From: Paenibacillus sp. CAA11
GTDB taxonomy: Bacteria; Bacillota; Bacilli; Paenibacillales; Paenibacillaceae
Reading direction: 5' to 3'
NCBI RefSeq assembly: GCF_003060825.1
Contig: NZ_CP028922.1
Span: 3,682,001 to 3,746,000, forward strand
DNA: 64,000 nt
The translations under genes and the position numbers were made by a program. Numbering within the stretch: the stretch's first letter is position 1; each line of letters begins with the position of its first letter. Below the pieces are notes generated by a model that was not told where the DNA came from, searched no databases, and worked only from the letters and a program-made list of their open reading frames with translations. Below, in pieces: positions 17,176 to 27,800 of this stretch.

Positions 17176-18142
17176 GCCTCTCTTGGAGGTCCGCGGGCTC
17201 AAGAAATATTTCCCGGCTACCGGAAATGCGCTCGGCAAAAAGAAAGGCCTGCTCAAGGCAGTCGATGATGTCAACTTTCACATCAACCAGGGTGAAACCT
17301 TTGGCCTTGTCGGCGAATCTGGCTGCGGCAAATCTACGACCGGACGAAGTATTGTCAGACTGTATGATGTAACTGACGGCTCTATTCTTTTTGACGGACA
17401 AGACGTGGCCCAGCTGAATGAACGTCAGCTCAAGCCATTCCGCAAGCGGATGCAGACGATCTTTCAAGACCCCTATTCCTCGCTGAATCCGGGCCTTACC
17501 GTAACACAGCTGATCAGTGAGCCGCTGGAGATTCACGGGTTCAGAAATAAGCAGGAGAACCGCGAAACAGTGCTGGAACTGCTGAACAAGGTTGGCCTAA
17601 AGAGCGAGCACGCGGATCGTTATCCGCATGAATTCAGCGGAGGCCAGCGGCAGCGGATCAGCATCGCCAGAGCGCTGTCCGTGAAGCCCGAATTCATCCT
17701 CTGTGATGAGCCTATATCGGCCCTTGACGTATCGGTCCAGGCACAGGTCGTCAATATGCTCGAAGATTTGCAGGCCGAATTCGGCCTTACCTATCTGTTC
17801 ATCGCCCATGATCTGTCCATGGTACGTCATATCTCCGATCGGATCGGTGTCATGTACCTTGGGAAGCTGGTCGAGGTGGCTCCAAGCGACGAGCTCTACG
17901 AGCATCCGGCTCATCCATACACTGAAGCGCTGCTGGCTGCGATTCCCGTGCCGGATCCTAAAGTGCGAACCGCTTCCATCCCGCTGGCAACCGCAGAGCT
18001 GCCAAGTCCGCTGGATCATCTGCATGGCTGCAAATTCGCATCCAGATGCCCGTTCGCCTCAGACCGCTGCCGTCAGGAAGAACCTAAGTGGACCGAGATT
18101 GGCCCTGATCATTTCGTGGCCTGCCATCTGCATGATCAATAA
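17165..18142 (+). CDS. oppF: oligopeptide ABC ATPase (OppF/DppF-like)
   Basis: A 325-residue ATPase; ATG 17165 is preferred to ATG 17159 because it sits at proper distance from AGGGGAG. It overlaps the end of oppD by 11 bases. Walker [16 protein letters not shown]-loop [13 protein letters not shown], signature FSGGQRQRI, Walker [15 protein letters not shown] and H-loop IAHDLS are intact, and the C-terminal cysteine extension [14 protein letters not shown] is present. It pairs with OppD to drive peptide import. Confidence 0.93.
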   Translation: MNNKPLLEVRGLKKYFPATGNALGKKKGLLKAVDDVNFHINQGETFGLVGESGCGKSTTGRSIVRLYDVTDGSILFDGQDVAQLNERQLKPFRKRMQTIFQDPYSSLNPGLTVTQLISEPLEIHGFRNKQENRETVLELLNKVGLKSEHADRYPHEFSGGQRQRISIARALSVKPEFILCDEPISALDVSVQAQVVNMLEDLQAEFGLTYLFIAHDLSMVRHISDRIGVMYLGKLVEVAPSDELYEHPAHPYTEALLAAIPVPDPKVRTASIPLATAELPSPLDHLHGCKFASRCPFASDRCRQEEPKWTEIGPDHFVACHLHDQ

Positions 18143-18162
18143 CAATTAAAGGAGTGCTAATC

Positions 18163-18606
18163 ATGGAACAGGTTAAAATTTCTCAGCACACAGCTATTTT
18201 GCTTGAGCATGCCCGCAAATCCGGAATCGGTCAGACAGAGCTTCTTCAGGCGGTAAAGTCCAAGGATCTTTCTGCATTTGCAGCTGCGGAAGAGGAGCAT
18301 TACGCCTACGGCGAGCTGTTCACTTATGCAGAACAGCATGGGGAGCAGCTGGAACAGGCTGTTCTTGAAGGATACCGCATCACCTTCAACACAAGAAATG
18401 GACTTAAAATTTGGCTGGAGGAAGCCTTTCATCTCCATTCCGAGACAGACTTTGAGGTGGGCGACGGCCGGATCGAGGGTGTGCGTCTGACCGAAGAACA
18501 ATATGCCAAGCTGCAGAACTCCTTGGCCGCTAACTGGGCAATCGCTGAAACGAAAGAGATCCCAAGCGGCATAGAAGTAACCTTAAGTATTCGTGCTCTA
18601 TTGTAA
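18163..18606 (+). CDS. hypothetical protein at the end of the opp operon
   Basis: A 147-residue soluble protein from ATG 18163 with ribosome site AAAGGAG; a GTG further upstream lies inside that site. It is acidic and mostly helical by composition (ELLQAVKSKDLSAFAAAEEE, EHYAYGELFTYAEQHGEQLE). I see no known motif. Twenty bases separate it from oppF and a terminator follows, so it is the last gene of the peptide-import operon. A role linked to peptide uptake is suggested by position only. Confidence 0.75.
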   Translation: MEQVKISQHTAILLEHARKSGIGQTELLQAVKSKDLSAFAAAEEEHYAYGELFTYAEQHGEQLEQAVLEGYRITFNTRNGLKIWLEEAFHLHSETDFEVGDGRIEGVRLTEEQYAKLQNSLAANWAIAETKEIPSGIEVTLSIRALL

Positions 18607-18628
18607 TTTTTTTCCTTATCCCTTACTA

Positions 18629-18663
18629 AAGAAGCCTGCGGCAGCCGCCGCAGGCTTCTTTGC
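18629..18663 (+). terminator. terminator of the oligopeptide operon
   Basis: AAGAAGCCTGCGGC pairs perfectly with GCCGCAGGCTTCTT around AGCC; the arm itself ends in T-rich sequence. Confidence 0.75.
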
Positions 18664-18771
18664 CTTAGCTCGCCGCAATTTCTTTTCTCATAGCCAAGAG
18701 CCAAAAACAAAAAAGAAGAGCCTAACGGCTCTCCCTCTAAATCTTCTAAATCCACTCTATCTATAATCTAC

Positions 18772-20130
18772 TTATTTATCTTGCGGTGCGTAGAAAGTCC
18801 CCTCGACTTCCACAATATCGTCCTGATTGAGCCGATCCACTTCGATGATGGTACGAGGCGGATAAGGACCTGAGCCCCATAGCTCTTCCTGGATCTTGTT
18901 TACGATTGGACGGTATCTGTACATATCCGTTACGTAAACTACAAGGCGCGAAGCATCCTGCAAGGTTGCGCCCTCGGATTCTGCAATCAGCTTCATATTC
19001 AAGAAAGCTTGGCGAATTCGTCCCTCTTCATCGGCAACCAGCTTGTTCGTCTTCGGATCAATGCCGCGCATGCCAGCAACATAAATACTGTCACCTGCAC
19101 GGGTTCCTAAATTCCAAGGACCTGTAGATTGAATGGCCCCAGCTGGAGATAGAGTCTTGACTCCATTCGGGGATACCGAAGCATCACTGCTTATACTGGT
19201 TGTTTTACCTTTTGGCGCGTAAAAAGTGCCTTCGACCTCAACGATGTCGTCCTGGTTAAGCCGGTCTACCTCAATAATCGTACGCGGCGGATAAGGACCT
19301 GAGCCCCATAGCTCCTCTTGAATCTTATTCACAATCGGGCGATATCTGTACATGTCAGTCACGTAAACTACGAGACGGGAGGCATCACGCAAAGATGCGC
19401 CTTCAGATTCTGCAATCAACTTCATGTTCAAGAAAGCTTGGCGGATACGTCCCTCTTCATCGGCAACCAGCTTGTTCGTCTTCGGATCAATGCCGCGCAT
19501 GCCGGCAACATAAATATTGTCACCTGCTCTTGTGGCCAAATCCCAAGGTCCTGTAGATTGAATAGCGCCTTTAGGAGACAGGGTGACTACGCCATTCGAG
19601 GATACGTTATTGAACGTAATCAGCGGGGTAGTATTTTTCTTGGGCGCATAGAATGTGCCTTCAACCTCTACAATATCGTCCTGATTCAGACGATCCACTT
19701 CGATGATCGTACGCGGCGGGTAAGGGCCCGATCCCCATAGCTCCTCCTGAATCTTATTGACGATCGGGCGGTATCTGTACATATCCGTGACATACACAAC
19801 CAGGCGCGTTGCATCACGCAGCGTAGCTCCCTCCGATGCAGCAACCTGCTGCATGTTCAGAAAGGCTTGACGAATCCGCCCCTCTTCATCGGCAACCAGC
19901 TTGTTTGTCTTAGGGTCAATCCCCCGCATGCCGGCAACATAAACAAAGTCACCTGACCGTACGCCGAGATCCCAGGGTCCTGTAGACTGGATAGCTCCCT
20001 CAGGATGCAAAGTCTTCACGCCATGTGGAGATAGCGCTTCAGCATTGGACGTCATGCTTACCGTACTGCCGACCAGCAGCACGCTAAACAGGCCCGCCGC
20101 CACTTTCAGGTACAACTTCCCTCTCTTCAC
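18772..20130 (-). CDS. exported protein of three tandem Rid (YjgF/YER057c/UK114) domains
   Basis: A 452-residue protein from GTG 20130, preceded by AAGGAGAGG. A signal peptide (LKVAAGLFSVLLVGSTVSMT, SNA) is followed by three almost identical modules of about 142 residues, beginning at roughly 33, 175 and 317. Each contains GAIQSTGPWDL, VYVAGMRGIDPKTNKLVADE, RLVVYVTDMYRYRPIVNKIQ and PPRTIIEVDRLNQDDIVEVE. The arginine in PPRT corresponds to the residue that binds the substrate carboxylate in RidA imine deaminases, and it is kept in all three. Rid proteins normally form cytoplasmic trimers of single domains, so an exported triple fusion is odd; it could fold as a self-contained trimer. Its extracellular substrate is unknown. 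Single gene. Confidence 0.85.
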   Translation of the reverse strand: MKRGKLYLKVAAGLFSVLLVGSTVSMTSNAEALSPHGVKTLHPEGAIQSTGPWDLGVRSGDFVYVAGMRGIDPKTNKLVADEEGRIRQAFLNMQQVAASEGATLRDATRLVVYVTDMYRYRPIVNKIQEELWGSGPYPPRTIIEVDRLNQDDIVEVEGTFYAPKKNTTPLITFNNVSSNGVVTLSPKGAIQSTGPWDLATRAGDNIYVAGMRGIDPKTNKLVADEEGRIRQAFLNMKLIAESEGASLRDASRLVVYVTDMYRYRPIVNKIQEELWGSGPYPPRTIIEVDRLNQDDIVEVEGTFYAPKGKTTSISSDASVSPNGVKTLSPAGAIQSTGPWNLGTRAGDSIYVAGMRGIDPKTNKLVADEEGRIRQAFLNMKLIAESEGATLQDASRLVVYVTDMYRYRPIVNKIQEELWGSGPYPPRTIIEVDRLNQDDIVEVEGTFYAPQDK

Positions 20131-20178
20131 GATGAACCTCTCCTTATGCAAATCTAATGGTGATACAAAATTAATCAT

Positions 20179-20380
20179 AAATATACCAGTCTAGCTTTTT
20201 TATGTCAAAGACAGAAACAGGCCCTTTATCCTATAAATTTGAAGATGCTTCATAGAGATTTGGTTCTAAAAAACTAGTAATGAATCCAATTTACAGGAAA
20301 ATAATGTGTTTCATCTTTGAAAAACATATGAATTTGCAAAAAAAAATAAAAAAATATATCACTTTATGGGAATTTAAGAC
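20179..20380. other. AT-rich intergenic stretch
   Basis: Very AT-rich gap between the divergent Rid-repeat gene and the chemoreceptor gene. It must hold the Rid gene promoter, which I could not place. No gene or repeat was seen. Confidence 0.4.
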
Positions 20381-20408
20381 TAAACATAATGGTCTAGATA
20401 ACCGAAAT
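20381..20408 (+). promoter_or_regulatory. possible sigma-D (motility) promoter of chemoreceptor gene
   Basis: TAAA (20381-20384), a 16-bp spacer and ACCGAAAT (20401-20408) resemble the SigD consensus TAAA-N15-GCCGATAT, with two mismatches in the -10 element. Chemoreceptor genes in Bacillales are usually SigD-dependent, which supports the call. Confidence 0.4.
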
Positions 20409-20485
20409 AAAGAAGGTACTGTTTGATTTACGATATATTTTATATTTTCGCAAGCAAGCAGCGATACATATGTAGGGGGATGAAC

Positions 20486-22489
20486 ATGAAGAAAGAACAA
20501 ACAAAAACAGCATGGTCAAAGCTAAACATTTTTAAGCACATGACGATCAAAAATCGTCTGATGATTTCATTTCTAGTTATTTTGCTCCTGCCCACTCTTG
20601 TACTGGGAATTTCCTCTTATCGTACAGCCAAACAAAATATTACCGACCAGATTTTGAAGAATACGAACCAATCCGTGGATTCCGTGAACAAGCAGATTAC
20701 CAATCTTATTAATACCAGTCTTTCGGATCTCGACTATTTATCCAAGACTGTGAACAGCTCCATGGTAAACGGCTTGGAGAGCCCCGCACTCCGGGAAGTT
20801 CTTGATCCCGTTAAGGCTGTAAAAAAAGAATATGACTATGTTCAATATGCTACCTCCAGCGGCCAGCTGCTGAATTCCCCGCAGCAAACCTTCGCTGCAG
20901 GCTTTGACGTTAGAGAGCGCGGCTGGTACTCCAGCGCCATGTCCAAGAAAGGTACCTCCTTTGTCAACAAGCCAATTGTCAGCCAGGATGGAAAGGTTAT
21001 CGTCGTTCCTTCCAAAGCCACAGAGGACGGTTCAGGCGTTGTCAGCGTCGTTCTAAGCCTGACTAATCTTGCCAATCGGGTAAACGAAATTAAGGTAGGC
21101 GAAAAGGGCAATGTCAGCATCCTGGATAAGGATAATAAGTACTTAACTCACCAGAGCATTGCTGCTGGAACCGAGAACAAGGAAAGCTACTTAACAAAGA
21201 TGAAGGGCAAGAATAACGGAACGATCGAATACACCTCAGAAGGCAAGGATAAAATCGCCGTATTTACCACCAATGAGCAGACTGGCTGGAAAATCATCGG
21301 CACAATTGATATGGACGAAATTTTGCAAGCGAGCCATGGTATCCTCATCAAAACCATCATCGTGATCGTAATTTCTATTGTCGTCGGTGCACTGCTAGTT
21401 GCCTGGGTTGTCCGCTCCATTCATAAACCGCTGAACCGGTTGATGAAGGCGACTCAAAATATCGCTGCAGGAGATCTGACCGATGAGGTAGAGATTTCAT
21501 CCAGCGATGAACTTGGCAAGCTGTCCGGTTCGGTCAATCAGATGACCGCTCATCTTCGCCAGCTGATCAGCCAGGTCGGCTTCAATTCCGAGCAGGTAGC
21601 GGCAACTTCCGAAGAGCTATCTGCCAGTGCGGAGCAAACCCGCGTAATCTCTGAGCAAATTGCTGCTTCTGTTCAAGAAATTGCTGCTGGTTCAGAGCAC
21701 CAGGTTGAACGTGCCAACCACTTTGCAGTGACTACAGATGAAATCTCGAAAGGGATGGAGCAAGCCGCCAAATCTATTCAGTATGTCTCTAAGCTAACAT
21801 CTGCTGCGAACAATAAGGCAGGAGAAGGAAGCCAAGTCGTTGCCGAGACGGTAGATCAAATGAACATGATTCACAGCACCGTAGGGCAGTCTGCCGAAGT
21901 CGTAAACACCCTTGGTGAGAAAACCAAAGAGATCGGCAATATCATCGGACTGATTACCGATATCGCTGCTCAAACCAACCTGCTCGCTCTCAATGCCTCC
22001 ATCGAAGCAGCCCGAGCTGGCGAGCATGGAAGAGGCTTTGCAGTGGTCGCAGGTGAGGTGCGTAAGCTGGCTGAGCAATCCGGAGATGCCGCAGCCAAGA
22101 TTGCGAAGCTGATTCATGAAGTACAGACAGAAGCTCACAATGCCGTGGAATCCATTAATGAAGGAACTACTGTGGTTAAAAAGGGAATTGATATGGTCTC
22201 CCTGACCGGGGATACCTTCAATGATATTGTGAAGTCGATCGAACGGGTTGCCGCGGAATCAGAAGCTGTCGCAGCCATTGTGGAACAAGTTAATGCCAGT
22301 TCCCACAACATGGTTGAAATGGTGCAAGGCGTTGCCCTTGTGGCCGAGAAATCTGCGGGCAGCACGCAAACGGTGGCTGCTTCGACGGAAGAACAGACGG
22401 CTACGATGGTAGAGGTCGCTTCCTCCGCAGAAGAGCTTAGCAAGATGGCTCAAGAGCTTCAGAATGTAATCAGCAGATTCAAAGTGTAA
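20486..22489 (+). CDS. methyl-accepting chemotaxis protein
   Basis: A 667-residue receptor; ATG 20486 fits the GGGGG ribosome site best. A first membrane helix ([20 protein letters not shown]) precedes an extracellular Cache-type sensor (about 45-285, with [20 protein letters not shown]). A second helix ([20 protein letters not shown]) leads to a HAMP domain ([20 protein letters not shown]). The signalling domain follows, with the highly conserved hairpin tip [20 protein letters not shown] and [12 protein letters not shown]. It signals to CheA/CheW. The ligand is unknown; Cache domains often sense amino or organic acids. Confidence 0.93.
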   Translation: MKKEQTKTAWSKLNIFKHMTIKNRLMISFLVILLLPTLVLGISSYRTAKQNITDQILKNTNQSVDSVNKQITNLINTSLSDLDYLSKTVNSSMVNGLESPALREVLDPVKAVKKEYDYVQYATSSGQLLNSPQQTFAAGFDVRERGWYSSAMSKKGTSFVNKPIVSQDGKVIVVPSKATEDGSGVVSVVLSLTNLANRVNEIKVGEKGNVSILDKDNKYLTHQSIAAGTENKESYLTKMKGKNNGTIEYTSEGKDKIAVFTTNEQTGWKIIGTIDMDEILQASHGILIKTIIVIVISIVVGALLVAWVVRSIHKPLNRLMKATQNIAAGDLTDEVEISSSDELGKLSGSVNQMTAHLRQLISQVGFNSEQVAATSEELSASAEQTRVISEQIAASVQEIAAGSEHQVERANHFAVTTDEISKGMEQAAKSIQYVSKLTSAANNKAGEGSQVVAETVDQMNMIHSTVGQSAEVVNTLGEKTKEIGNIIGLITDIAAQTNLLALNASIEAARAGEHGRGFAVVAGEVRKLAEQSGDAAAKIAKLIHEVQTEAHNAVESINEGTTVVKKGIDMVSLTGDTFNDIVKSIERVAAESEAVAAIVEQVNASSHNMVEMVQGVALVAEKSAGSTQTVAASTEEQTATMVEVASSAEELSKMAQELQNVISRFKV

Positions 22490-22521
22490 TAGGGGCGCCT
22501 CCCCTAACTAAATATAAGAAC

Positions 22522-22567
22522 AAAGTCACGGCGTGCAGGATCTTCCCTGCTCTGCCGTGACTTTTTT
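22522..22567. terminator. terminator between chemoreceptor and AraC genes
   Basis: AAAGTCACGGC pairs with GCCGTGACTTT, with an inner GCAGG/CCTGC stem, followed by TTTTTT on the plus strand. The next gene ends at 22566 on the minus strand and may share it. Confidence 0.85.
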
Positions 22568-23468
22568 ATATAAGAAGACGCGATCCTTCGTTTTTATACT
22601 TTTTATATACTAAGGGTGTCATGCCCATCGTACTGCGGAATTTATCTATGAAATAGCTTGTGCTGTTAAATCCCACCTGATAGGCGACCTCTGTTACATT
22701 GGCATCTGATTGTTGCAGCAGAATTAGACTTTTTTGGATCCGATAATCGGTTACGTAATTCAACGGGGTTGTCTTCAGACCCCGCTTGAAATATCGGCAG
22801 CATTCAGAGCGGCTTAATTGACCGGCTCGTGCAATGTCCTCCAATAAGATTTTCTCAGCATAATGTTCATGAATCCAATTTAGCATTTGCTTGATTCGCT
22901 TGCTTTTTACCATTTCCGCCTGTTCGTACTCTAATTGAACTCCATTCATAATGAGAGATTTCCAAATGATCGTAAGCTGCAGGCTGATGTCAATTTCGTA
23001 GTATGGAGGATTTTGAGATATCAACTGATGGATCTTCATCATGGAGTCTAAAATAGATTTCGCCCACAACTCCTTTGAATTCAAACGTAGATAAGGTACG
23101 TTAGTCGCTTGAATATAAGGGGATACATAACTCGTGTAGAGCTCCTGGGATAGTACAAAGCTTGGTGCCACATTCAAGCAGATATAGACACACCCCGAAT
23201 CGCTTTGATCTGTTGCCATGTGTAAGCAGCCACTATTTATAAACAGCCCCTCACCTTCCCGAACCGCAATTTTATCTTCATTGATTTGAAAAATACAATC
23301 CCCTTTTAAAATCCGAACAAATTGAAACTCCTCATGCCAATGAAGGGGGATAAAGCCATGAATATTTTGCTTGATTGTTGTTTGGTAACATGCAATCGGC
23401 AATACGACTGTACGATGTTCAGTTAATTCTTTTAAGCGGTGATCCACCCTGAAGTCATTTATCTGCAT
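22566..23468 (-). CDS. AraC-family transcriptional regulator
   Basis: A 300-residue regulator. The N-terminal part is a cupin-like sensor (HWHEEFQFVRILKGDCIFQI, EGEGLFINSGCLHMA) and the C-terminal 100 residues carry two helix-turn-helix units (ILLEDIARAGQLSRSECCRY and VTEVAYQVGFNSTSYFIDKF) ending in the AraC signature. It is divergent from an EamA-type exporter gene 117 bp away and probably controls it. The inducer is unknown. ATG 23468 has GAGGTGATAAC upstream. Confidence 0.9.
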   Translation of the reverse strand: MQINDFRVDHRLKELTEHRTVVLPIACYQTTIKQNIHGFIPLHWHEEFQFVRILKGDCIFQINEDKIAVREGEGLFINSGCLHMATDQSDSGCVYICLNVAPSFVLSQELYTSYVSPYIQATNVPYLRLNSKELWAKSILDSMMKIHQLISQNPPYYEIDISLQLTIIWKSLIMNGVQLEYEQAEMVKSKRIKQMLNWIHEHYAEKILLEDIARAGQLSRSECCRYFKRGLKTTPLNYVTDYRIQKSLILLQQSDANVTEVAYQVGFNSTSYFIDKFRSTMGMTPLVYKKYKNEGSRLLI

Positions 23469-23536
23469 GTTATCACCTCAATATCCTTATATTTTATGAT
23501 TCAATTTAGATATTATTACACAGGTTTTCTTTTTAA

Positions 23537-23560
23537 AATAGTTCATATGATCATACTATT
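23537..23560. promoter_or_regulatory. inverted repeat in the AraC/EamA divergent promoter region
   Basis: AATAGT-N12-ACTATT, with an inner ATGATCAT palindrome off-centre. It lies 26 bp before the exporter start and may be a regulator site or part of the promoter; both readings are tentative. Confidence 0.3.
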
Positions 23561-23585
23561 TTTGTATTTGAAGGAGATAACATAG

Positions 23586-24491
23586 ATGAATAGAAGAAAA
23601 GGGATTTTCCTAGTGATTACAGGGGCTGCTTTTTGGGGAATTGGCGGCACCGTGGCAAAGAAGCTCTTTCAACACTATGGAATGGATGTGAATTGGCTTG
23701 TAGCGACCCGGTTGCTTATAGCAGGATTATTACTCTTAGCCATTCAGTTCATTGGAAAAAACCGTTCTCAGATCCTAGATGTGTGGAGAAATAGAAGCTC
23801 CGCTCTTCAATTGATGATCTTTGGGTTACTTGGAATGCTTGCCGTGCAATACACCTATATGGCCTCCATAAAACATGGCAATGCTGCTGTCGCCACGCTA
23901 TTACAGTATTTGGCGCCCGTAATGATCATTATCTTCTTAGTTTTGCGCAAACAAACGGTTCTTACAAAAAGAGATATAATCACCGTTGCATTAGCTTTAA
24001 CCGGAAGCTTCTTCTTATTAACGAGCGGCTCCATCTCACAATTATCTGTACCGGCATCAGCCGCCTTTTGGGGTGTCTTATCTGGAGCGGCCTTGGCCTT
24101 CTATACTTTATATGCCTCTGCATTGCTCAAACAATATGATTCCCTAGTCATCGTTGGCTGGGCTATGGTGATCGGCGGTTCTGCATTAAGCTTCATCCAC
24201 CCGCCTTGGCAGGCCGACTTTAGTCATTTTACCCTGCAAACTTATTTGTACCTAGCTTTCGTTATTATCTTTGGAACGATGATTGCCTTCTGGTTCTATA
24301 TTGAAAGTCTGCAGAGCCTGTCCCCTAAGGAATCAAGCCTTCTAGGCAGTATTGAGCCCCTGGCGGCTGTAATGACAACCGTCTTCTGGCTGAAAGAACC
24401 CTTTGGGATTTTTCAGTGGGTGGGCACAGCCTGTATCGTTGTAATGATATTATTTTTAGCTCTGAATAGAGCACCCTCTTCAAAAGAGTAG
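23586..24491 (+). CDS. EamA-family (DMT) metabolite exporter
   Basis: A 301-residue membrane protein with ten hydrophobic segments in two EamA repeats (first [20 protein letters not shown]; second [20 protein letters not shown]). The end of each repeat carries the usual L-x-P/E-P motifs ([36 protein letters not shown]). Drug/metabolite transporters of this kind export amino acids or other small metabolites. ATG 23586 follows GAAGGAGATAACATAG. Likely regulated by the divergent AraC protein. Confidence 0.9.
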   Translation: MNRRKGIFLVITGAAFWGIGGTVAKKLFQHYGMDVNWLVATRLLIAGLLLLAIQFIGKNRSQILDVWRNRSSALQLMIFGLLGMLAVQYTYMASIKHGNAAVATLLQYLAPVMIIIFLVLRKQTVLTKRDIITVALALTGSFFLLTSGSISQLSVPASAAFWGVLSGAALAFYTLYASALLKQYDSLVIVGWAMVIGGSALSFIHPPWQADFSHFTLQTYLYLAFVIIFGTMIAFWFYIESLQSLSPKESSLLGSIEPLAAVMTTVFWLKEPFGIFQWVGTACIVVMILFLALNRAPSSKE

Positions 24492-24568
24492 AACCGTTGG
24501 CAAACGATTAAGCCTCTGTCTGTCATATGGCCATAAATCCGCTTAAAACAAAAAAAGCCTCCAATGTT

Positions 24569-24612
24569 GTTAAATAAATGGAACGGTCATCACCTTGACC
24601 GATTTATTTAAC
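24569..24612. repeat. imperfect 44-bp inverted repeat
   Basis: GTTAAATAAAT and GGTCA on the left pair with TGACC and ATTTATTTAAC on the right, with a short asymmetric bulge (GGAAC against C). It lies between the EamA gene stop and tRNA-Arg. On the minus strand it is followed some distance later by seven T (24550-24556), so it might serve as a processing or termination structure for the tRNA transcript. Confidence 0.5.
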
Positions 24613-24660
24613 CCATTAAACGCTTATCTCAACTCAACGATCCGATATACAAAAAAATGG

Positions 24661-24734
<74 letters not shown>

Positions 24735-24767
24735 ATATTTAAAATATATGTAAACAACGCGAGATTT

Positions 24768-24796
24768 ATTATACCACAACTTCACTTTTTTTCAAA
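24768..24796 (-). promoter_or_regulatory. promoter of tRNA-Arg
   Basis: On the minus strand: TTTGAA, a 17-bp spacer and TATAAT (complement of 24768-24773), about 34 bases before the tRNA. Confidence 0.6.
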
Positions 24797-24817
24797 CGAA
24801 TTTCTTTATTTTTTTGA

Positions 24818-24863
24818 GGGGCTGCCGAGAAAGCCTTATGCTGACGGCTTCCTCAGCAACCCC
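24818..24863. terminator. imperfect hairpin after the sugar operon
   Basis: GGGGCTGCCGAG-AAGCC pairs imperfectly with GGCTT-CTCAGCAACCCC. It lies 23 bases past the phosphorylase stop. On the minus strand no T run follows (the tract there is A), so its action as an intrinsic terminator is uncertain. Confidence 0.45.
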
Positions 24864-24885
24864 AAAACTCCAACACATGGTGTTA

Positions 24886-27800
24886 CTACATATATATATC
24901 TACGACAGTGCTTCCTTCAGAACGCAATTTATCAAATTCCTCGCGCTTTATTCGCAGGCCGCCTTCCCGATAACGGTTGTCCGTTCTCTCGGCCGCTGCC
25001 TCCTGTCCATTAATTTGAACAGAACGAACTGTGCCGCTTTGAATATGATAGTTAAAGGTAACCTGTCCTCCACCATATTCAAAATCAAAGCTTGTCCCGT
25101 CGAGCTCCTCTGGAAGCACAGGGTCAATCAGGAGATCCCCCTCTGCCTGGCGAATTCCAAGCGCATTGGAAATCAGCTGGTTCATGTAAATCCCTGGTCC
25201 GCTGGAATAGATTCTCCAGCCCCCCTTCACGGGAACCGAACCGGTTCGCAGCTTGTCAAATTGCTCCTGCGCTTCGTATCTTGTGCTGAACTTTCCGTCA
25301 GAGCTGCTGAAATAAGCATTGCTTTGGCGCAGTTCCGCATTTGGCACCTCCTCACGGATGCCCACAGGGTTGATCGCTGCAAGCCCATGCCAAACCCGCT
25401 CGCCCTTGCCGAGCTTCGCCATCGCCTCCACATAGCGGATATGCGCGTGAACATACTGCAGGCCAATCTCACGCCCGAAGTTAGCAGCCTGTTCTGCACG
25501 CTTGAAATGAACGCTCACCCCGCCCACATATTGGGCTGGCCGGTTCATCAGGCGGACGCCGTCCGGACAGAACAGTTTCTCCTGAATTAGCTGATCATGA
25601 GCCGCTGCCTGCTCCGGAGTGAGCAGCTCGCTGATCATGCCGCGCGTCATCGGCAGCAGACGATACTGAATCCCCGTCTCCTCATCCGTAGGATGGAGCA
25701 TAAGCTTAGCCTCCTGCGGGTCTTCGAAATACAGGAAGCCCGGAATTACATCCGTGCCCAGCATATAGCGATTGAAATCACGGCGAATCCCTTCGGTTAA
25801 TTGATCCAGCTCGCCAGCCAAATCAGAATCATGCTTCTTCAAAATGCCTGCAAGCTGACGAACAGTCTGATAAGTTAACGCTACTGTCCAGCTGCTGACC
25901 ATATACTGCTTCAGCTGGGCATTCGCAGGCTGCAGAGTATCATCCCAATCTCCATCCCCGTAAGAAGACAAGAAGGTATCATGAAGGAAATGCTGCTTGA
26001 TATAATTCAGCTCTTTTTGCGCATGCTCCTTAATGGAAGCCTTGGTCTCTGTAAAGTCAAAGCTGTGCTTCCGGGTGTAAGGAACCTGCTCATCCAAAAT
26101 GGAATAATCCAGCGTTGCCGTGAGGTAATCTCCCAGCACTTTGAGCGGCCAGACGATAATGTCGCCATGGCTTTCTTCCTGCTGGATGCGGGTATACTTA
26201 TCGAACATGAACCACTGTGGCCAATTACCGTCATCTTCGTACTGATGGGCAAATACGGTAAGCAGAATTTCCCGCACCTGCTCATACTTATGAGTGGCCA
26301 AGAAATATTCTACAGGACCCTGGCACACATCCCGTGTTCCCCACGCAGCTCCCCCGTATTGCTCCAACCCGTGGGGCACAGAGTAATGAACGAGCATATT
26401 ATGCGTGTACCACCAGGCGAGCGCATTAACCTTAAAGAGCTTATCCTCCGTCTCTCCCCGCTTGCTCAGCTTAAAGCCATTCATCGTGCCTGCATAGAAC
26501 TCACGGTAACGGGTAATCTCCGCCTCTACCGGACGCTGCCGGTATGGAAGCTCACCTCCATGAAGCAAACCTTGAACCGTCAACGTCCATTCCGAGCTCG
26601 GTGAGGTAGAGAGTACGATCAGGGACGCGCTGCCTTGAACAGGCCCAGCTGCCAGCAGCTCTTCATCACCTGCTTTATATTCTGCTCCATCCAGGATCAT
26701 CCGGTATACAAGATCAGGATAAATTTCCGAGCTAATCGATGCATCAGCCGCACGGAAGCTTAAGATGCCGGTCTCCTCATTTTGCTCCATACGATAAGGA
26801 ACTTCATATTCCCCAACATGCATTGTAATTTGGTTTGTGATCAGAAAACGGTAATTCGCTCCGCTTACGGCACGTACATGGAGTCTGACCTCCGGCGAGT
26901 CCACCGTAGTGTAATTGGTCACGATGAACGTATCCGCGTCCGTCTTATAGATCCAGCGGGCATAGTTAAAGCCCATTTCGAAGAGGGATGGCATCGTAAG
27001 GAGCCTATACTTTCCATCCACCTCTACGTACAGACGCTGGCCCGACATTTTTGGCACGTTCAGCGCATTCCGCGCATTGGACATCATTTTATTGAAGTTC
27101 GTATTGCCGACCACCAGCTGAGAATTGAAAATACCGTACATATAAGAGGTCGTTGTAATCGTATCGTCTCTAAGGCGGGCATTCTCCCCGCTCATCAGAA
27201 TATGCCCATGCGGCCGTTCAACCCGCAGCTCTTTTTCCTTAAGAACTACATGCTCATAGGTATCCGTAAAAAATGCCAGCAGCTGCCCTTCTTCACGCTC
27301 TTCCTGATAACGCCGAGGGTACAGCCGGTCCACCACTTCCTCAAGCATGGACAGCGAATGGAGCGGCTCGCCAATATTCCCGGCCTGCGCAACTGCGTCC
27401 AGCAGCACGTCTGTCTCTTGTGCCTCGGCCGCTACACCTTCAGCCTCGTTCCAGGCCTGCTGTAGCAGGTCTTGGTATTCCAGCCCCGAGATCGCTTCGG
27501 GATGATCCTCTTGGAATAGGCCATAGAATACAAACCGGGCTTCTCCTTGCAGACGAATCCGCTCGGATTGCAGCGCTGTGAAGGCGAACTCGTATTGGTA
27601 AACCTCGTTCGCAAGGCTGGAGCGGTACAACGCTTCAGCTTGGTTGGTCTCCTTATAGGAGAGGCCGAAGAACTGAAACCCATCGGTAGAATAACCGACC
27701 GCCTTGGTTAACGAACCCTGCTGAAGATACGGAAATCGGCCGCCTTGAGGCTGGTTCTGGCGGGAGCAAACTACGTATCCCTTCTGCGCATCCTCAAATA

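Noticed and set aside
18772..20130. Three repeated segments considered as a possible assembly duplication
   Set aside because: The copies differ at many synonymous sites and in linkers, so they are genuine ancient repeats.
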